A stretch of DNA of 64,000 nucleotides from Kitasatospora phosalacinea (lineage in GTDB: Bacteria > Actinomycetota > Actinomycetes > Streptomycetales > Streptomycetaceae). Position numbers and translations under genes: made by a program. Below are positions 39,018-49,657 of this stretch, in pieces. The stretch lies in the NCBI RefSeq assembly GCF_000716545.1, contig NZ_JNWZ01000017.1, positions 62,001 to 126,000 of the forward strand, written 5' to 3'. The notes under the pieces were generated by a model, which made no database searches, was not told where the DNA came from, and saw nothing but the letters and a program-made list of their open reading frames with translations. Every line of letters begins with the position of its first letter. Position 1 is the stretch's first letter.

Positions 39018-41219
39018 TCACCCCGCCGTCAGCAGCACCGCCGAACGGCCGGTCAGCAGCACCTCCGTCACCGGCGCCGCGTCCGGCTCGCCGGCCAGCG
39101 CGGTGTCCAGCACCGGGACGTGCGGCGCGGGCAGGGTGAAGCGCCGGGGCTCGGCGGCGGCGTTCAGCAGCAGCAGGAAGTCGGCGTCCCGCACCTCGCG
39201 GCCCCGTTCGTCGCGCTCGGAGATCGCGCCGCCCGACAGCCGCATCGCCAGCGCCTGCCCCGGCGAGAACCAGTCCCCGTCCGTCATCTCCCGGCCCGCC
39301 GGGGTCAGCCAGGTCAAGTCCCGCTGACCGTCCGGCCCGGCCGGGCGGCCGGAGAAGAACGCCCGCTGCCGCAGCACCGGGTGCGCCCGGCGCAGGTGCA
39401 CCAGCTTGGCGGTCAGCTCGGCCAGCGAGCGCCAGTCCGGGTCGTCCAGCAGTGACCAGTCCAGCCAGCTCGTCGCGTTGTCCTGGCAGTACGCGTTGTT
39501 GTTGCCGCCCTGGGTGCGCCCCATCTCGTCGCCCGCGGTCAGCATCGGCACCCCGCTGGAGAGCAGCAGCGTGGTCAGCAGGTTGCGCAGCTGGCGCACC
39601 CGCAGCGAGCGGACCGCCGGGTCGTCGCTGTCGCCCTCCGCGCCGTGGTTCCACGAGCGGTTGTCGTCCGTGCCGTCCCGGTTGTCCTCGCCGTTGGCCC
39701 CGTTGTGCTTGCGGTCGTAGCTGACCAGGTCGCGCAGGGTGAAGCCGTCGTGCGCGGTGACGAAGTTGACCGAGGCGTACGGGCGGCGGCCGCCGCGCTG
39801 GTACAGGTCGGAGGAGCCGGACAGCCTGGTCGCCAGCTCCCGCACGTCCGGCCGGGCGCCGCGCCAGAAGTCCCGGACGGTGTCCCGGTAGTGGTCGTTC
39901 CACTCGCCCCACAGCGGCGGGAAGCCGCCCACCTGGTAGCCGCCCGGGCCGACGTCCCACGGCTCGGCGATCAGCTTGACCCGGCTGAGCAGCGGGTCCT
40001 GCGAGACGGCGGCCAGGAACGGGTGCTCCATCTCCACGCCGTCCCCGCCGCGGGCCAGCGCGGCCGCCAGGTCGAACCGGAAGCCGTCCACGCCCATCTC
40101 GGCGACCCAGTACCGCAGCGAGTCGGTGATCAGCCGGATCACCTGCGGGCGGCGGGTGTCCAGCGTGTTGCCGCAGCCGGTGTAGTCGGCGTAGCCGCGG
40201 CGGGAGCGGTCCGGCCGGTAGTAGCCGGCGTTGTCGATGCCGCGGAAGGACAGCGTCGGGCCCATCACGCCCTGCTCGGCGGTGTGGTTGTAGACCACGT
40301 CGAGGATCACCTCGATGCCCGCCGCGTGCAGCGCCCGCACCATCCGCTTGAACTCGCCGACCTGCTGGCCCCGGCTGCCGCTCGCCGAGTAGCCGGCGTG
40401 CGGGGCGAAGAAGCCGAGCGTGTTGTAGCCCCAGTAGTTGACCAGGCCGCGCGCCTGCAGGTGGTCCTCGCTGACGTGGTGGTGCACCGGCAGCAGCTCC
40501 ACCGCCGTCACCCCCAGCCGCGTCAGGTGCGCGAGGGCCGCCGGGTGCGCCAGCCCCGCGTAGGTGCCGCGCAGTTCGGGCGGCACCTCGGGGTGGCGCA
40601 TCGTGAAGCCGCGCACGTGCAGCTCGTACAGCACCGTCTCGGCCCACGGGGTCTTCGGCCGCTGGTCGTCGTACCAGTCGTCGGCGTCGTCCACCACCAC
40701 GGCCTTGGGCACGTACGGCGCGGAGTCCCGGTCGTCCCGGACGGTGTCCGCCACGTCCCGCTCGGGCCAGTTGCGCACGGCCCCGCAGGTCGCGTCGTGG
40801 GCGGTGTAGGCGCCGTCGATCGCCCGGGCGTACGGGTCGAGCAGCAGTTTGGCGGGATTGTGCCGGACGCCGGTCCACGGGTCCCACCGGCCGTGGACGC
40901 GGAAGCCGTAGCGGGTGCCGGGCAGCACGCCCGGCAGGTAGCCGTGCCAGGTCTGGTACGTCTGCTCGGACAGCCGGTGCCGGCTCTCCCGGCCGCGCTC
41001 GTCGAACAGGCACAGGTCGACCGCCTCGGCGCCCGGTGCCCAGAGCGCGAAGTTGGTGCCCCGGCCGCCGTCCGGGTCGGTGCGGAACCGGGCGCCCAGC
41101 GGCTGCCAGCTGCCCGGCCAGGGCGGGGCGGCCTCGGGCCGGGGCGCCGAGCCGTTCCACCGGGCGGCCGACCGCGCCTCCCGGGCCGTGCCCGCACTCA
41201 GCTCCTGCCACGCCGTCAT
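39018..41219 (-). CDS. glgX: Glycogen debranching enzyme
   Basis: Hydrolyses alpha-1,6 branches of limit dextrins (GH13_11, isoamylase type). 733 aa from ATG 41219, chosen because GGGAGGG lies 6 nt upstream; the frame extends to 41315 without homology. CBM48 (about 30-130, GTNFALWAPGAEAVDLCLFD), then a barrel with LLPVHHHVSE, LDVVYNHT, nucleophile Asp in GFRFDLAAALA, acid/base Glu in LIAEPWDVG and NFVTAHDGFTL. The NNNAYCQDNATSWLDW segment is typical of GlgX. A standalone gene, divergent from the transpeptidase triplet. It complements GlgP in glucan breakdown. Confidence 0.95.
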   Translation of the reverse strand: MTAWQELSAGTAREARSAARWNGSAPRPEAAPPWPGSWQPLGARFRTDPDGGRGTNFALWAPGAEAVDLCLFDERGRESRHRLSEQTYQTWHGYLPGVLPGTRYGFRVHGRWDPWTGVRHNPAKLLLDPYARAIDGAYTAHDATCGAVRNWPERDVADTVRDDRDSAPYVPKAVVVDDADDWYDDQRPKTPWAETVLYELHVRGFTMRHPEVPPELRGTYAGLAHPAALAHLTRLGVTAVELLPVHHHVSEDHLQARGLVNYWGYNTLGFFAPHAGYSASGSRGQQVGEFKRMVRALHAAGIEVILDVVYNHTAEQGVMGPTLSFRGIDNAGYYRPDRSRRGYADYTGCGNTLDTRRPQVIRLITDSLRYWVAEMGVDGFRFDLAAALARGGDGVEMEHPFLAAVSQDPLLSRVKLIAEPWDVGPGGYQVGGFPPLWGEWNDHYRDTVRDFWRGARPDVRELATRLSGSSDLYQRGGRRPYASVNFVTAHDGFTLRDLVSYDRKHNGANGEDNRDGTDDNRSWNHGAEGDSDDPAVRSLRVRQLRNLLTTLLLSSGVPMLTAGDEMGRTQGGNNNAYCQDNATSWLDWSLLDDPDWRSLAELTAKLVHLRRAHPVLRQRAFFSGRPAGPDGQRDLTWLTPAGREMTDGDWFSPGQALAMRLSGGAISERDERGREVRDADFLLLLNAAAEPRRFTLPAPHVPVLDTALAGEPDAAPVTEVLLTGRSAVLLTAG

Positions 41220-41317
41220 GGCGACCCTCCCAGCGATCCGGGGGCCCGTCCCCGTTCTTCCGGTTGTTCCCTGTCCGACGGCCCTCGTCACCCCAGGTCG
41301 GGCGGTGTGACGCACCG

Positions 41318-41399
41318 TGATCGATCATGTGCCCAGCGGAGCCGGGTGCGGAAACCATTCGGCCGTGTCCGGTGAGTGGAATCGATCGTTGTGTCCGGT
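41318..41399. promoter_or_regulatory. Divergent glgX / L,D-transpeptidase promoter region elements
   Basis: A perfect palindrome TGATCGATCA (41318-41327), and GTGTCCGGT twice as a direct repeat (41365-41373 and 41391-41399, 26 bp apart). No promoter hexamers are convincing. Roles unproven. Confidence 0.3.
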
Positions 41400-41433
41400 A
41401 TCGGGTGGTAGCTGACGAACGCGGGAGGACGGC

Positions 41434-42618
41434 ATGCGTGCCGCGGGACGGCTCTGGGCACGGCCGGCGGCCGCCGTCGCCCTGGTGCTGCTGGCCGGCT
41501 GCTCGGGCGGCGGCGGCCCGAACGGCGACGCGGCCCCGGCGGGCTCCCGGGCCCAGCTGTCGGTGGAGCCCGGCGACGGCGCGCAGGACGTCCCGGTGGA
41601 CGGCCGGGTCGCGGTCTCGGTGGCCGGCGGGCGGCTGCTGACCGTCCGGCTCGCCGACGACCGGGGCGCGCCGGTGCCCGGCACGCTCAGCGCCGACCGC
41701 ACCGGCTGGACGGCCGACCGCCGGCTGGCCACCGCCACCGCGTACACCCTGGACGCGGTCGCCGAGGACGGCGCCGGGCTGCGCGCCGCCCAGCACGCCG
41801 GCTTCACCACCGCCGCCCCCGCGCACACCTTCGTCGGCTTCTTCACCCCCGAGGACGGCTCCACCGTCGGCGTCGGCATGCCCGTCTCGCTGCGCTTCTC
41901 GCGCCCGATCGAGAACCGGGCCGCGGTCGAGCGGGCCGTCGCGGTCGTCTCCGACCCGCCGCTGGAGATCGCGCCGCACTGGTTCGGCGACCGGCGGCTG
42001 GACTTCCGCCCCCGGGAGTACTGGCCGGCCGGCACGAAGGTCACCCTGCTGCTGCGGCTCAAGGACGTCGAGGGCGCGCCCGGCCACCTCGGCACCCAGG
42101 ACAAGGACGTGCACTTCACCGTCGGCCGCTCGCTGGTGGCCGCCGTCGACCTGGACGCCCACACCATGACGGTCCGCCAGGACGGCCGGGTGCTGCGCAC
42201 CCTGCCGGTCAGCGGCGGCAGCCCCGAGCACTCCACCTACCTGGGCGCCATGGTGGTCTCCGAGCGCTTCGAGGAGACCAGGATGAACTCGCAGACGGTC
42301 GGGCTCGGCGACGAGTACGACATCAAGGACGTCCCGCACGCGCTGCGGCTGACCGCCTCCGGCACCTTCGTGCACGGCAACTACTGGAGCGACCGGGCGG
42401 TCTTCGGCGCCGCCAACACCAGCCACGGCTGCATCGGCCTGCCCGACGCCAAGGGCGGCTCGGACGGCTCCCCGGCCGGCTGGCTCTACCGGCACACCAT
42501 GGTCGGCGACGTGGTGGAGGTGCGCGGCTCCCGCGGCGAGCGGGTCGCCCCCGACAACGGCCTCTCCGACTGGAACCTCGACTGGGCGCGCTGGAGGGCG
42601 GGCGGCGCGGTTCACTGA
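41434..42618 (+). CDS. L,D-transpeptidase lipoprotein, copy 1
   Basis: 394 aa. Lipobox LLAGC with Cys23 after a basic/hydrophobic signal (1-22). Two Ig-like beta domains (about 38-128 and 130-230) precede a YkuD catalytic domain (about 233-375). His314 (TFVHGNYW) and His331/Cys333 (SHGCIGL) are the active-site set. As a family these enzymes form 3-3 peptidoglycan crosslinks between tetrapeptide stems and resist most beta-lactams except carbapenems. The layout matches mycobacterial LdtMt2. First and most divergent of three tandem copies; ATG 41434 begins at MRAAGRLW. Confidence 0.93.
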   Translation: MRAAGRLWARPAAAVALVLLAGCSGGGGPNGDAAPAGSRAQLSVEPGDGAQDVPVDGRVAVSVAGGRLLTVRLADDRGAPVPGTLSADRTGWTADRRLATATAYTLDAVAEDGAGLRAAQHAGFTTAAPAHTFVGFFTPEDGSTVGVGMPVSLRFSRPIENRAAVERAVAVVSDPPLEIAPHWFGDRRLDFRPREYWPAGTKVTLLLRLKDVEGAPGHLGTQDKDVHFTVGRSLVAAVDLDAHTMTVRQDGRVLRTLPVSGGSPEHSTYLGAMVVSERFEETRMNSQTVGLGDEYDIKDVPHALRLTASGTFVHGNYWSDRAVFGAANTSHGCIGLPDAKGGSDGSPAGWLYRHTMVGDVVEVRGSRGERVAPDNGLSDWNLDWARWRAGGAVH

Positions 42619-42785
42619 ACCGGCACCCGGCTCCCGCCGGACCTTCACCCGACCGGGCCGGTTATCCTGACCGCGCGCGACCGGAACCCCGTCCGAACGG
42701 GGCCCGGACCGCGGGCGGCCCGGCGTGACGGATACCGGGCGCCGGCACGGGTATTCGCCGGGAGTACCGGGAGGGGAGCAGCGCG

Positions 42786-44060
42786 GTGGAGACGGTTCGT
42801 ACGACCGGAGCGGTGGCGGGGCGCGGGCGGCGGGCCAGGCGGTCCGCGGCGGCCCTGCTGGTGGGCGGCGCGCTGCTGCTCTCCACCGCGGCCTGCAACG
42901 ACGACGGCGGTGGCAAGGGCTCGACGGACGCCAAGGGCGGCGCCTCGGCCGGGGCCCCGGCCGACAGCGGCTCCCCGGCCGACGGCGGCGGCGTCCCGAA
43001 GGCCTCGGCGGCCCAGCTGACCGTCACCCCGGCCGACGGCGCGGCCGACGTGCAGCCGAAGGACGGCCTGCGGGTGGCGGTGACCGGCGGCAAGCTCACC
43101 ACCGTCACGGTGACCGACAAGAACGGCAAGGCGGTCGACGGCAAGATCTCCGACGACGGCCTGAGCTGGAAGCCCGGCGGGCAGCTCGGCGTCGGCACCA
43201 CCTACACCGTCTCCGCCCAGGCGGTGGACGCCGAGGGCCTGGTGGCCGCCTCGACCAGCACCTTCACCACGCTGACCCCGGCGAAGACGGCCGGCACCAG
43301 CGACAACATCGCCGACAACGGCACCTACGGCGTCGGCATGATCGTCTCGGTGACCTTCGCCAAGCCGATCAAGAACAAGGAAGCGGTGCTCGGCGGCATC
43401 ACCGTGACCAGCTCCGACGGCAAGACCGCCCGGGGTCACTGGTTCGGCGACAAGCGGGTGGACTTCCGCCCGGAGGACTTCTGGACGCCGAACACCAAGG
43501 TGACGGTCAAGTACCGGCTCAAGAACGTCGAGGTGTCCCCCGGCGTGTACGGCGACGTCGACAAGGACGAGCCGTTCGGCATCGGCCGCTACCAGGTCTC
43601 GACGGTCGACGCGGCGGCCCACACCATGACGGTGGACAGCGGCGGCGGCAGGACCGAGACCGTCCCGATCACCGCGGGCAACGACGAGAACCCCTCCTGG
43701 AACGGCACCATGCTGATCTACTCCAAGGAGGTGGTGACCCGGATGAACTCGGCCACCGTCGCCAACGTGAAGGGCGCCGAGTACGACGTCCAGGACGTGC
43801 CGCACGCGATGCGGCTGACCCGGACCGGCACCTACGTGCACGGCAACTACTGGGGCGGCAACGTCTTCGGCCGGACCAACGCCAGCCACGGCTGCGTCGG
43901 CCTGGCCGACGTCAAGGGCGGCAGCGACACCTCCAACGGCGGCAAGTTCTTCAAGTCCTCGATCATCGGGGACGTGGTGAAGATCAAGAACTCCAAGGGC
44001 AAGACCGTCGACGGCGACAACGGCCTGAGCGGTTGGACCATCCCGTGGAGCAAGTGGTAG
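42786..44060 (+). CDS. L,D-transpeptidase lipoprotein, copy 2
   Basis: 424 aa from GTG 42786 after GGAGGGGAG. Lipobox TAAC with Cys37, followed by a flexible Gly/Ser/Asp/Ala linker (about 38-75). Two Ig-like domains and a YkuD domain with YVHGNYWGG and SHGCVGL. The segment GTSDNIADNGTYGVGMIVSV and the following WFGDKRVDFRPE are shared nearly word for word with copy 3, so these two are the closest pair. Own ribosome site and a 167-bp gap suggest an own promoter. Confidence 0.93.
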   Translation: METVRTTGAVAGRGRRARRSAAALLVGGALLLSTAACNDDGGGKGSTDAKGGASAGAPADSGSPADGGGVPKASAAQLTVTPADGAADVQPKDGLRVAVTGGKLTTVTVTDKNGKAVDGKISDDGLSWKPGGQLGVGTTYTVSAQAVDAEGLVAASTSTFTTLTPAKTAGTSDNIADNGTYGVGMIVSVTFAKPIKNKEAVLGGITVTSSDGKTARGHWFGDKRVDFRPEDFWTPNTKVTVKYRLKNVEVSPGVYGDVDKDEPFGIGRYQVSTVDAAAHTMTVDSGGGRTETVPITAGNDENPSWNGTMLIYSKEVVTRMNSATVANVKGAEYDVQDVPHAMRLTRTGTYVHGNYWGGNVFGRTNASHGCVGLADVKGGSDTSNGGKFFKSSIIGDVVKIKNSKGKTVDGDNGLSGWTIPWSKW

Positions 44061-44225
44061 CCCGCGGCGTGCGGACCGCGACGGCCCGGTGGTCACCCGA
44101 CCGCCGGGCCGTCCGCCGTTCGTGACCGTACCGGGACACTTCTCACGCAACGTTTCCGCCCGCCGACCCGTCATATCAACCGAAAGACCTGTCACCCGAC
44201 GGGCCGGTGTGTGGGGAGAGCGAAC

Positions 44226-45446
44226 GTGAAGGCGAAGCGCGGGGGATACGCGGTGGTGGGGGCGCTCGCGGGCGCCCTGGTGCTGATGACCACGGCCGGG
44301 TGCAGCACGGACACGGCGAAGGCGGACAGCCCCAAGGGCTCGGCCAGCGCCGCCGCCGGTGCGGGCTCCGGCGACGCCGTGCCCGCGGTCTCGGCCGCGA
44401 CCATCGCGATCGAACCGGCCAACGGCGCCACCGGGGTCAAGCCGACCGGCGCGATCAAGGTGACGGCCGGCAACGGCAAGCTCACCTCGGTCAAGGTCAC
44501 CGGCCCGGACGGCGTCGAGGTGCCGGGCGAACTGACCTCCGACGGCACCGGCTGGGCGCCCAAGGGCAGCCTGACCGTCGGCACCGCCTACACCGTGGAC
44601 GCGCTGGCCGAGGACGGCAAGGGCGTGGTCGCCAACGCGCGCTCCACCTTCACCACGCTCACCCCCGACAAGGAAGCCGGCACCAGCGACAACATCGCCG
44701 ACAACGGCGAGTACGGCGTCGGCATGATCGTCTCGGTGCGCTTCGACCGGGCGGTGAAGAACAAGGACGCGGTGCTGGGCGGCATCACCTTCGAGGCCTC
44801 CGACGGCACCACGGTCAAGGGCCACTGGTTCGGCGACAAGCGGGTCGACTTCCGGCCGGAGAACTACTGGAACCCCGGCACCAAGGTCACCATCCACTAC
44901 AAGCTGAAGAACGTGGAGACCGCGCCCGGCGTGTACGGCGACGTGGACAAGGACGAGCCGTTCACCATCGGCCGCTCGCAGGTCTCCACCGTCGACGTCA
45001 ACACCCACAAGATGGCGGTCGTCCGGGACGGCCAGCAGGTCGACACCGTCGAGTTCACCGCCGGCAAGGCCGGGTACGACACCTGGAACGGCGTCATGGT
45101 GGTGGAGGCCAAGGAGGGCACCACCCGGATGACCTCGGCCGGCGTCACCAAGGAGGGCTCCGGCGACGAGTACGACCTGGTGGTTCCGCACGCCATGAGG
45201 TTGACGGACTCCGGCACCTACGTGCACGGCAACTCGTGGAGCGCGGGCGTGATCGGCCACTCCAACGGCAGCCACGGCTGCATCGGCGTGACCGACACCA
45301 AGACCGGCAGCCCGAGCGCCCCGGCGGGCAAGCTCTACGACTCCAGCCTGGTCGGGGACGTGTTCAAGGTGGTCAACTCCAAGGGCAAGGTGGTCGACCC
45401 GTCCAACGGCCTGGGCGGCTGGAACACCCCCTGGGCGCAGTGGTGA
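44226..45446 (+). CDS. L,D-transpeptidase lipoprotein, copy 3
   Basis: 406 aa from GTG 44226 (GGGGAGAG 6 nt upstream; an in-frame GTG at 44211 would overlap that site). Lipobox TAGC with Cys26. Two Ig-like domains, then YkuD with YVHGNSWSA and SHGCIGV; the Tyr of HGNYW is Ser here, a small active-site-edge change. Strong similarity to copy 2 in the second Ig domain and catalytic part. Ends at GGWNTPWAQW, similar to the ends of the other copies. Confidence 0.93.
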   Translation: MKAKRGGYAVVGALAGALVLMTTAGCSTDTAKADSPKGSASAAAGAGSGDAVPAVSAATIAIEPANGATGVKPTGAIKVTAGNGKLTSVKVTGPDGVEVPGELTSDGTGWAPKGSLTVGTAYTVDALAEDGKGVVANARSTFTTLTPDKEAGTSDNIADNGEYGVGMIVSVRFDRAVKNKDAVLGGITFEASDGTTVKGHWFGDKRVDFRPENYWNPGTKVTIHYKLKNVETAPGVYGDVDKDEPFTIGRSQVSTVDVNTHKMAVVRDGQQVDTVEFTAGKAGYDTWNGVMVVEAKEGTTRMTSAGVTKEGSGDEYDLVVPHAMRLTDSGTYVHGNSWSAGVIGHSNGSHGCIGVTDTKTGSPSAPAGKLYDSSLVGDVFKVVNSKGKVVDPSNGLGGWNTPWAQW

Positions 45447-45482
45447 CCCTCGGGCGTCCGTTCGGTTGCTGACGGCATATGC

Positions 45483-45503
45483 CAAACGAATAGTGATCGT
45501 TTG
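45483..45503. promoter_or_regulatory. 7-bp inverted repeat upstream of ATPase gene
   Basis: CAAACGA-ATAGTGA-TCGTTTG, perfect 7-bp arms with a 7-bp spacer, in AT-rich DNA 35 bp before the likely start. A plausible operator or promoter element. Confidence 0.45.
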
Positions 45504-45537
45504 CTCATTGTCCGTACGCGCCTGCTCGCGTTCCGCA

Positions 45538-46107
45538 ATGATGGGGCGCATGGCGGCATGGGGCGAAGCAGAGCGGTCATCACTTCCACTGGCCGGCACC
45601 AGAGGTGACGGATCGTCAGGGTTCGGCGCCCCAATGGTGCTGGCCGACCTGGAGCGGTTGACGCCGGAGGAGATGGAGCACCTCTTCTTCGGCGTCCTCA
45701 GCGATCCCGACGCCGCGGAGGAGGTGCGGCTGCCCTCCCGCCCGCAGTCGGCGGGGGTGGCCCGGCGGCTGGTGCTCTCGGTTTTACGGACGTGGAAACT
45801 CCATCAGCCCATGGAGGCGGTGGAGTTGCTCACCGGTGAACTGGTGGCCAACGCCGTCCGGCACACCGGCGGTCGGATGATCGGACTCAAGGTGACCCGC
45901 CGCCCCGGCTGGCTGCGGGTCGAGGTGCGCGACTCCTCGCGCGCCCTGCCCTGCCTGATCCAGGCCCCCGAGGTCGGCTACCGCAACGGCCACGGCCTGC
46001 GCCTGGTCGAGTCGATCGCCGACCGCTGGGGCGCCGACCTGCTGCCGCGCGGCAAGGGCGTCTGGTTCGAGATGAAGATCCGCGACCGGGCCGCCGCCAC
46101 GGCCTGA
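45538..46107 (+). CDS. Anti-sigma/serine-kinase-like ATP-binding protein (HATPase, RsbW type)
   Basis: 189 aa from ATG 45538; ATGs at 45541 and 45550 are equally possible, and no ribosome site is visible, so it may be leaderless. The C-terminal half is a GHKL ATPase domain: N-box ELLTGELVANAVRHTGG (about 100-116), G1 box VEVRDSSRALP, G2 region GHGLRLVESIADRWG (about 155-169), and GKGVWFEM. The N-terminal 60 residues are unique. No sensor or membrane part. Streptomyces carry many such orphan kinases that may phosphorylate anti-anti-sigma partners; none is next door. Confidence 0.85.
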   Translation: MMGRMAAWGEAERSSLPLAGTRGDGSSGFGAPMVLADLERLTPEEMEHLFFGVLSDPDAAEEVRLPSRPQSAGVARRLVLSVLRTWKLHQPMEAVELLTGELVANAVRHTGGRMIGLKVTRRPGWLRVEVRDSSRALPCLIQAPEVGYRNGHGLRLVESIADRWGADLLPRGKGVWFEMKIRDRAAATA

Positions 46108-46143
46108 ACCCGCCCCCGCCCGCCCGCCTGGCATCCGAAGGTG

Positions 46144-46172
46144 AAATCGACCACACGCCTTGGTTTCGATTT
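46144..46172. repeat. 7-bp inverted repeat after ATPase gene
   Basis: AAATCGA (46144-46150) and TCGATTT (46166-46172), 15 bp apart, ending in TTTTGT. May be the ATPase terminator or a protein site. Confidence 0.4.
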
Positions 46173-46274
46173 TGTCCCCCGCCCATGGCGTGCGATAGTC
46201 ATCCAAGTCGGGCGGCACAACCCGGCACTTCCCCTCCGGCGGCACGCACCCCCTTGGCCCCCGGAGGACGCACA

Positions 46275-46312
46275 GGGGCCCCGGACCGCGAACAACCGCG
46301 GACAGGGGCCCC
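46275..46312. terminator. Terminator between ATPase gene and sdaA
   Basis: GGGGCCCC (46275-46282) and CCGCG (46286-46290) pair with CGCGG (46297-46301) and GGGGCCCC (46305-46312) across a 3x3 internal loop. Suits both convergent genes. Confidence 0.6.
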
Positions 46313-46358
46313 GTACCGTTTCCGGGGGCGATCAGGAGCGGTCAGGGGCGGGCGGGCC

Positions 46359-47744
46359 TCAGCACTCGATGACGTTGACGGCGAGGCCGCCGCGGCTGGT
46401 CTCCTTGTACTTGACCTTCATGTCGGCGCCGGTCTCCTTCATGGTCTTGATCGCCTTGTCGAGGGAGACGTGGTGCCGGCCGTCGCCGCGCAGGGCCATC
46501 CGGGCGGCGGTGACGGCCTTGACCGAGGCCATGCCGTTGCGTTCGATGCAGGGGATCTGGACCAGGCCGCCGACCGGGTCGCAGGTGAGGCCGAGGTTGT
46601 GCTCGATGCCGATCTCGGCGGCGTTCTCGACCTGTTCGGGGGAGCCGCCGAGGACCTCGGCGAGGCCGCCGGCGGCCATCGAGCAGGCGGAGCCCACCTC
46701 GCCCTGGCAGCCGACCTCGGCCCCGGAGATGGAGGCGTTCTCCTTGAAGAGCATGCCGATCGCGCCCGCGGCGAGCAGGAAGCGGACGATGCCGTCCTCC
46801 TTCTCCCATTCGGGGGCGGATGCCGGGACGATGAAGTTCAGGTAGTAGTGCAGGACGGCGGGGATGATGCCCGCGGCGCCGTTGGTGGGGGCGGTGACCA
46901 CCCGGCGGCCGGAGGCGTTCTCCTCGTTGACGGCCATCGCGTAGAGGGTGACCCACTCCATCGCGTTGCCCGGGTTCACGCCCTCGGCGCGCAGGGCACG
47001 GGCCGCGGACGCGGCGCGGCGGCGGACCTTGAGGCCGCCGGGGAGGATGCCCTCGCGGGCCATGCCGGCCGCGACGCACTCCTTCATGACGGCCCAGATC
47101 TCCAGCAGGCCGGCCCGGATCTCGGCCTCGGTGCGCCAGGCCTTCTCGTTCTCCAGCATCAGGCCGGAGATGGACAGGCCGGTCTCCCTGGTCAGCCGCA
47201 GCAGCTCCTCGCCGGTGCGGAAGGGGTGGCGCAGCACGGTGTCGTCGGGCTTGACCCGGGCCTCGCCGATCGCGTCCTCGTCGACCACGAAGCCGCCGCC
47301 GACCGAGTAGTAGGTCTTCTCCAGCAGCGTCTCGCCGGAGGCGTCGTACGCCCACAGGACCATGCCGTTGGCGTGGTACGGGAGCGACTTGCGGCGGTGC
47401 AGGACGAGGTCGCCGTCCGGGTCGAAGGGGATCTCGTGGCGGCCGAGCAGGCTGAGCCGCTTCTCGGTGCGGATCCGTTCGACGTCGAGGTCGGCGCGGT
47501 CGACGTCTACCGTGCGGGGCGAGTGGTTCTCCAGGCCGAGCAGGACGGCCTTGGGGGTGCCGTGGCCGTGGCCGGTGGCGCCGAGCGAGCCGTACAGCTC
47601 GGCCCGGACGGTGGCGACCCGCTCCAGCAGGCCCTCGGAGCCCAGGCGGCGGGCGAACATCCGGGCCGCGCGCATCGGGCCGACGGTGTGCGAGGAGGAG
47701 GGGCCGATGCCGATGGAGAAGAGGTCGAAGACACTGATGGCCAC
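46359..47744 (-). CDS. sdaA: L-serine ammonia-lyase (iron-sulfur type, single chain)
   Basis: Deaminates L-serine to pyruvate and ammonia. 461 aa, the fused beta-alpha type. Motifs: [19 protein letters not shown] at the N-terminus, [18 protein letters not shown], cysteines for the 4Fe-4S cluster in [14 protein letters not shown] and GLTCDPVGG, and the C-terminal region with NVIEC. The C-terminal Cys is the penetrating tail residue in this family. GTG 47744 follows AAGGAC. It lies downstream of glyA on the same strand, separated by 161 bp with a strong hairpin, so it may be read partly from the glycine-riboswitch unit. Confidence 0.96.
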   Translation of the reverse strand: MAISVFDLFSIGIGPSSSHTVGPMRAARMFARRLGSEGLLERVATVRAELYGSLGATGHGHGTPKAVLLGLENHSPRTVDVDRADLDVERIRTEKRLSLLGRHEIPFDPDGDLVLHRRKSLPYHANGMVLWAYDASGETLLEKTYYSVGGGFVVDEDAIGEARVKPDDTVLRHPFRTGEELLRLTRETGLSISGLMLENEKAWRTEAEIRAGLLEIWAVMKECVAAGMAREGILPGGLKVRRRAASAARALRAEGVNPGNAMEWVTLYAMAVNEENASGRRVVTAPTNGAAGIIPAVLHYYLNFIVPASAPEWEKEDGIVRFLLAAGAIGMLFKENASISGAEVGCQGEVGSACSMAAGGLAEVLGGSPEQVENAAEIGIEHNLGLTCDPVGGLVQIPCIERNGMASVKAVTAARMALRGDGRHHVSLDKAIKTMKETGADMKVKYKETSRGGLAVNVIEC

Positions 47745-47814
47745 GGGGTGACGTCCTTGTCCGGTCTCGTGGTGGTGCTGGGTCCCGTCTCGTGGACGGG
47801 GCGCGGCATGGGAC

Positions 47815-47854
47815 GGGGCACCGCGCGCACGTCTTCCAGTGTGCGCGGTGCCCC
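47815..47854 (-). terminator. Hairpin between glyA and sdaA
   Basis: 16-bp stem with one G-T pair: 47815-47830 and 47839-47854, 8-nt loop. Likely a full or partial terminator of the gcvT-gcvH-glyA transcript. Confidence 0.75.
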
Positions 47855-47905
47855 GGGAAAGCTCGGACGGGCCGCCGGTCGGGCGGGCGGACGAGCGGGG
47901 GAGTG

Positions 47906-49174
<1,269 letters not shown>

Positions 49175-49190
49175 CAGGGGGGTCTCCCGG

Positions 49191-49565
49191 TCAGGCGCCG
49201 GTGAAGGCGGTGTAGCCGTCGGCGTCGAGCAGCTCGTCGGTCGCCTCGACCCGGACCTTGAACAGCCAACCGCCCTCGAAGGGCTCCGAGTTGACCAGGG
49301 CCGGCTCGTCGATGACCGCCTGGTTGACCTCGGTGACCTCGCCGGTGGCGGGGGAGAAGAGGTCGCTGACCGACTTGGTGGACTCAAGCTCGCCACAGGT
49401 CTCACCCGCGGTGACGGTGTCACCCACCGTCGGGAGCTGGACGTAGACGATGTCGCCGAGGGCGTCGGCCGCGTGCGCGGTGATGCCGACCGTCGACACC
49501 CCGTCCACGGCGGCGGTCAGCCACTCGTGCTCCTTGGTGTACTGCAGGTGCGTGGGGTTGCTCAT
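49191..49565 (-). CDS. gcvH: Glycine cleavage system H protein
   Basis: Lipoyl carrier that shuttles the aminomethyl group between P, T and L proteins. 124 aa, normal length. Lipoylation site Lys64 in [11 protein letters not shown]. Also [25 protein letters not shown] and the C-terminal [12 protein letters not shown] 49565; the gap to gcvT is 92 bp. The P-protein gene is not in this window. Confidence 0.97.
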   Translation of the reverse strand: MSNPTHLQYTKEHEWLTAAVDGVSTVGITAHAADALGDIVYVQLPTVGDTVTAGETCGELESTKSVSDLFSPATGEVTEVNQAVIDEPALVNSEPFEGGWLFKVRVEATDELLDADGYTAFTGA

Positions 49566-49657
49566 GGCGTCATTCTCCAGGATCGCGGGAGGGGAGGGCG
49601 CGGCCGTCCGCTGGGCGGACGAACCGGAGGAGGACTGTTCGGAAACGGGAGGGGGGC

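Noticed and set aside
38170..42648. 1492-codon open frame on the minus strand
   Set aside because: Shadow frame across the ABC exporter, glgX (wrong frame) and antisense to the transpeptidase; no domain recognised.
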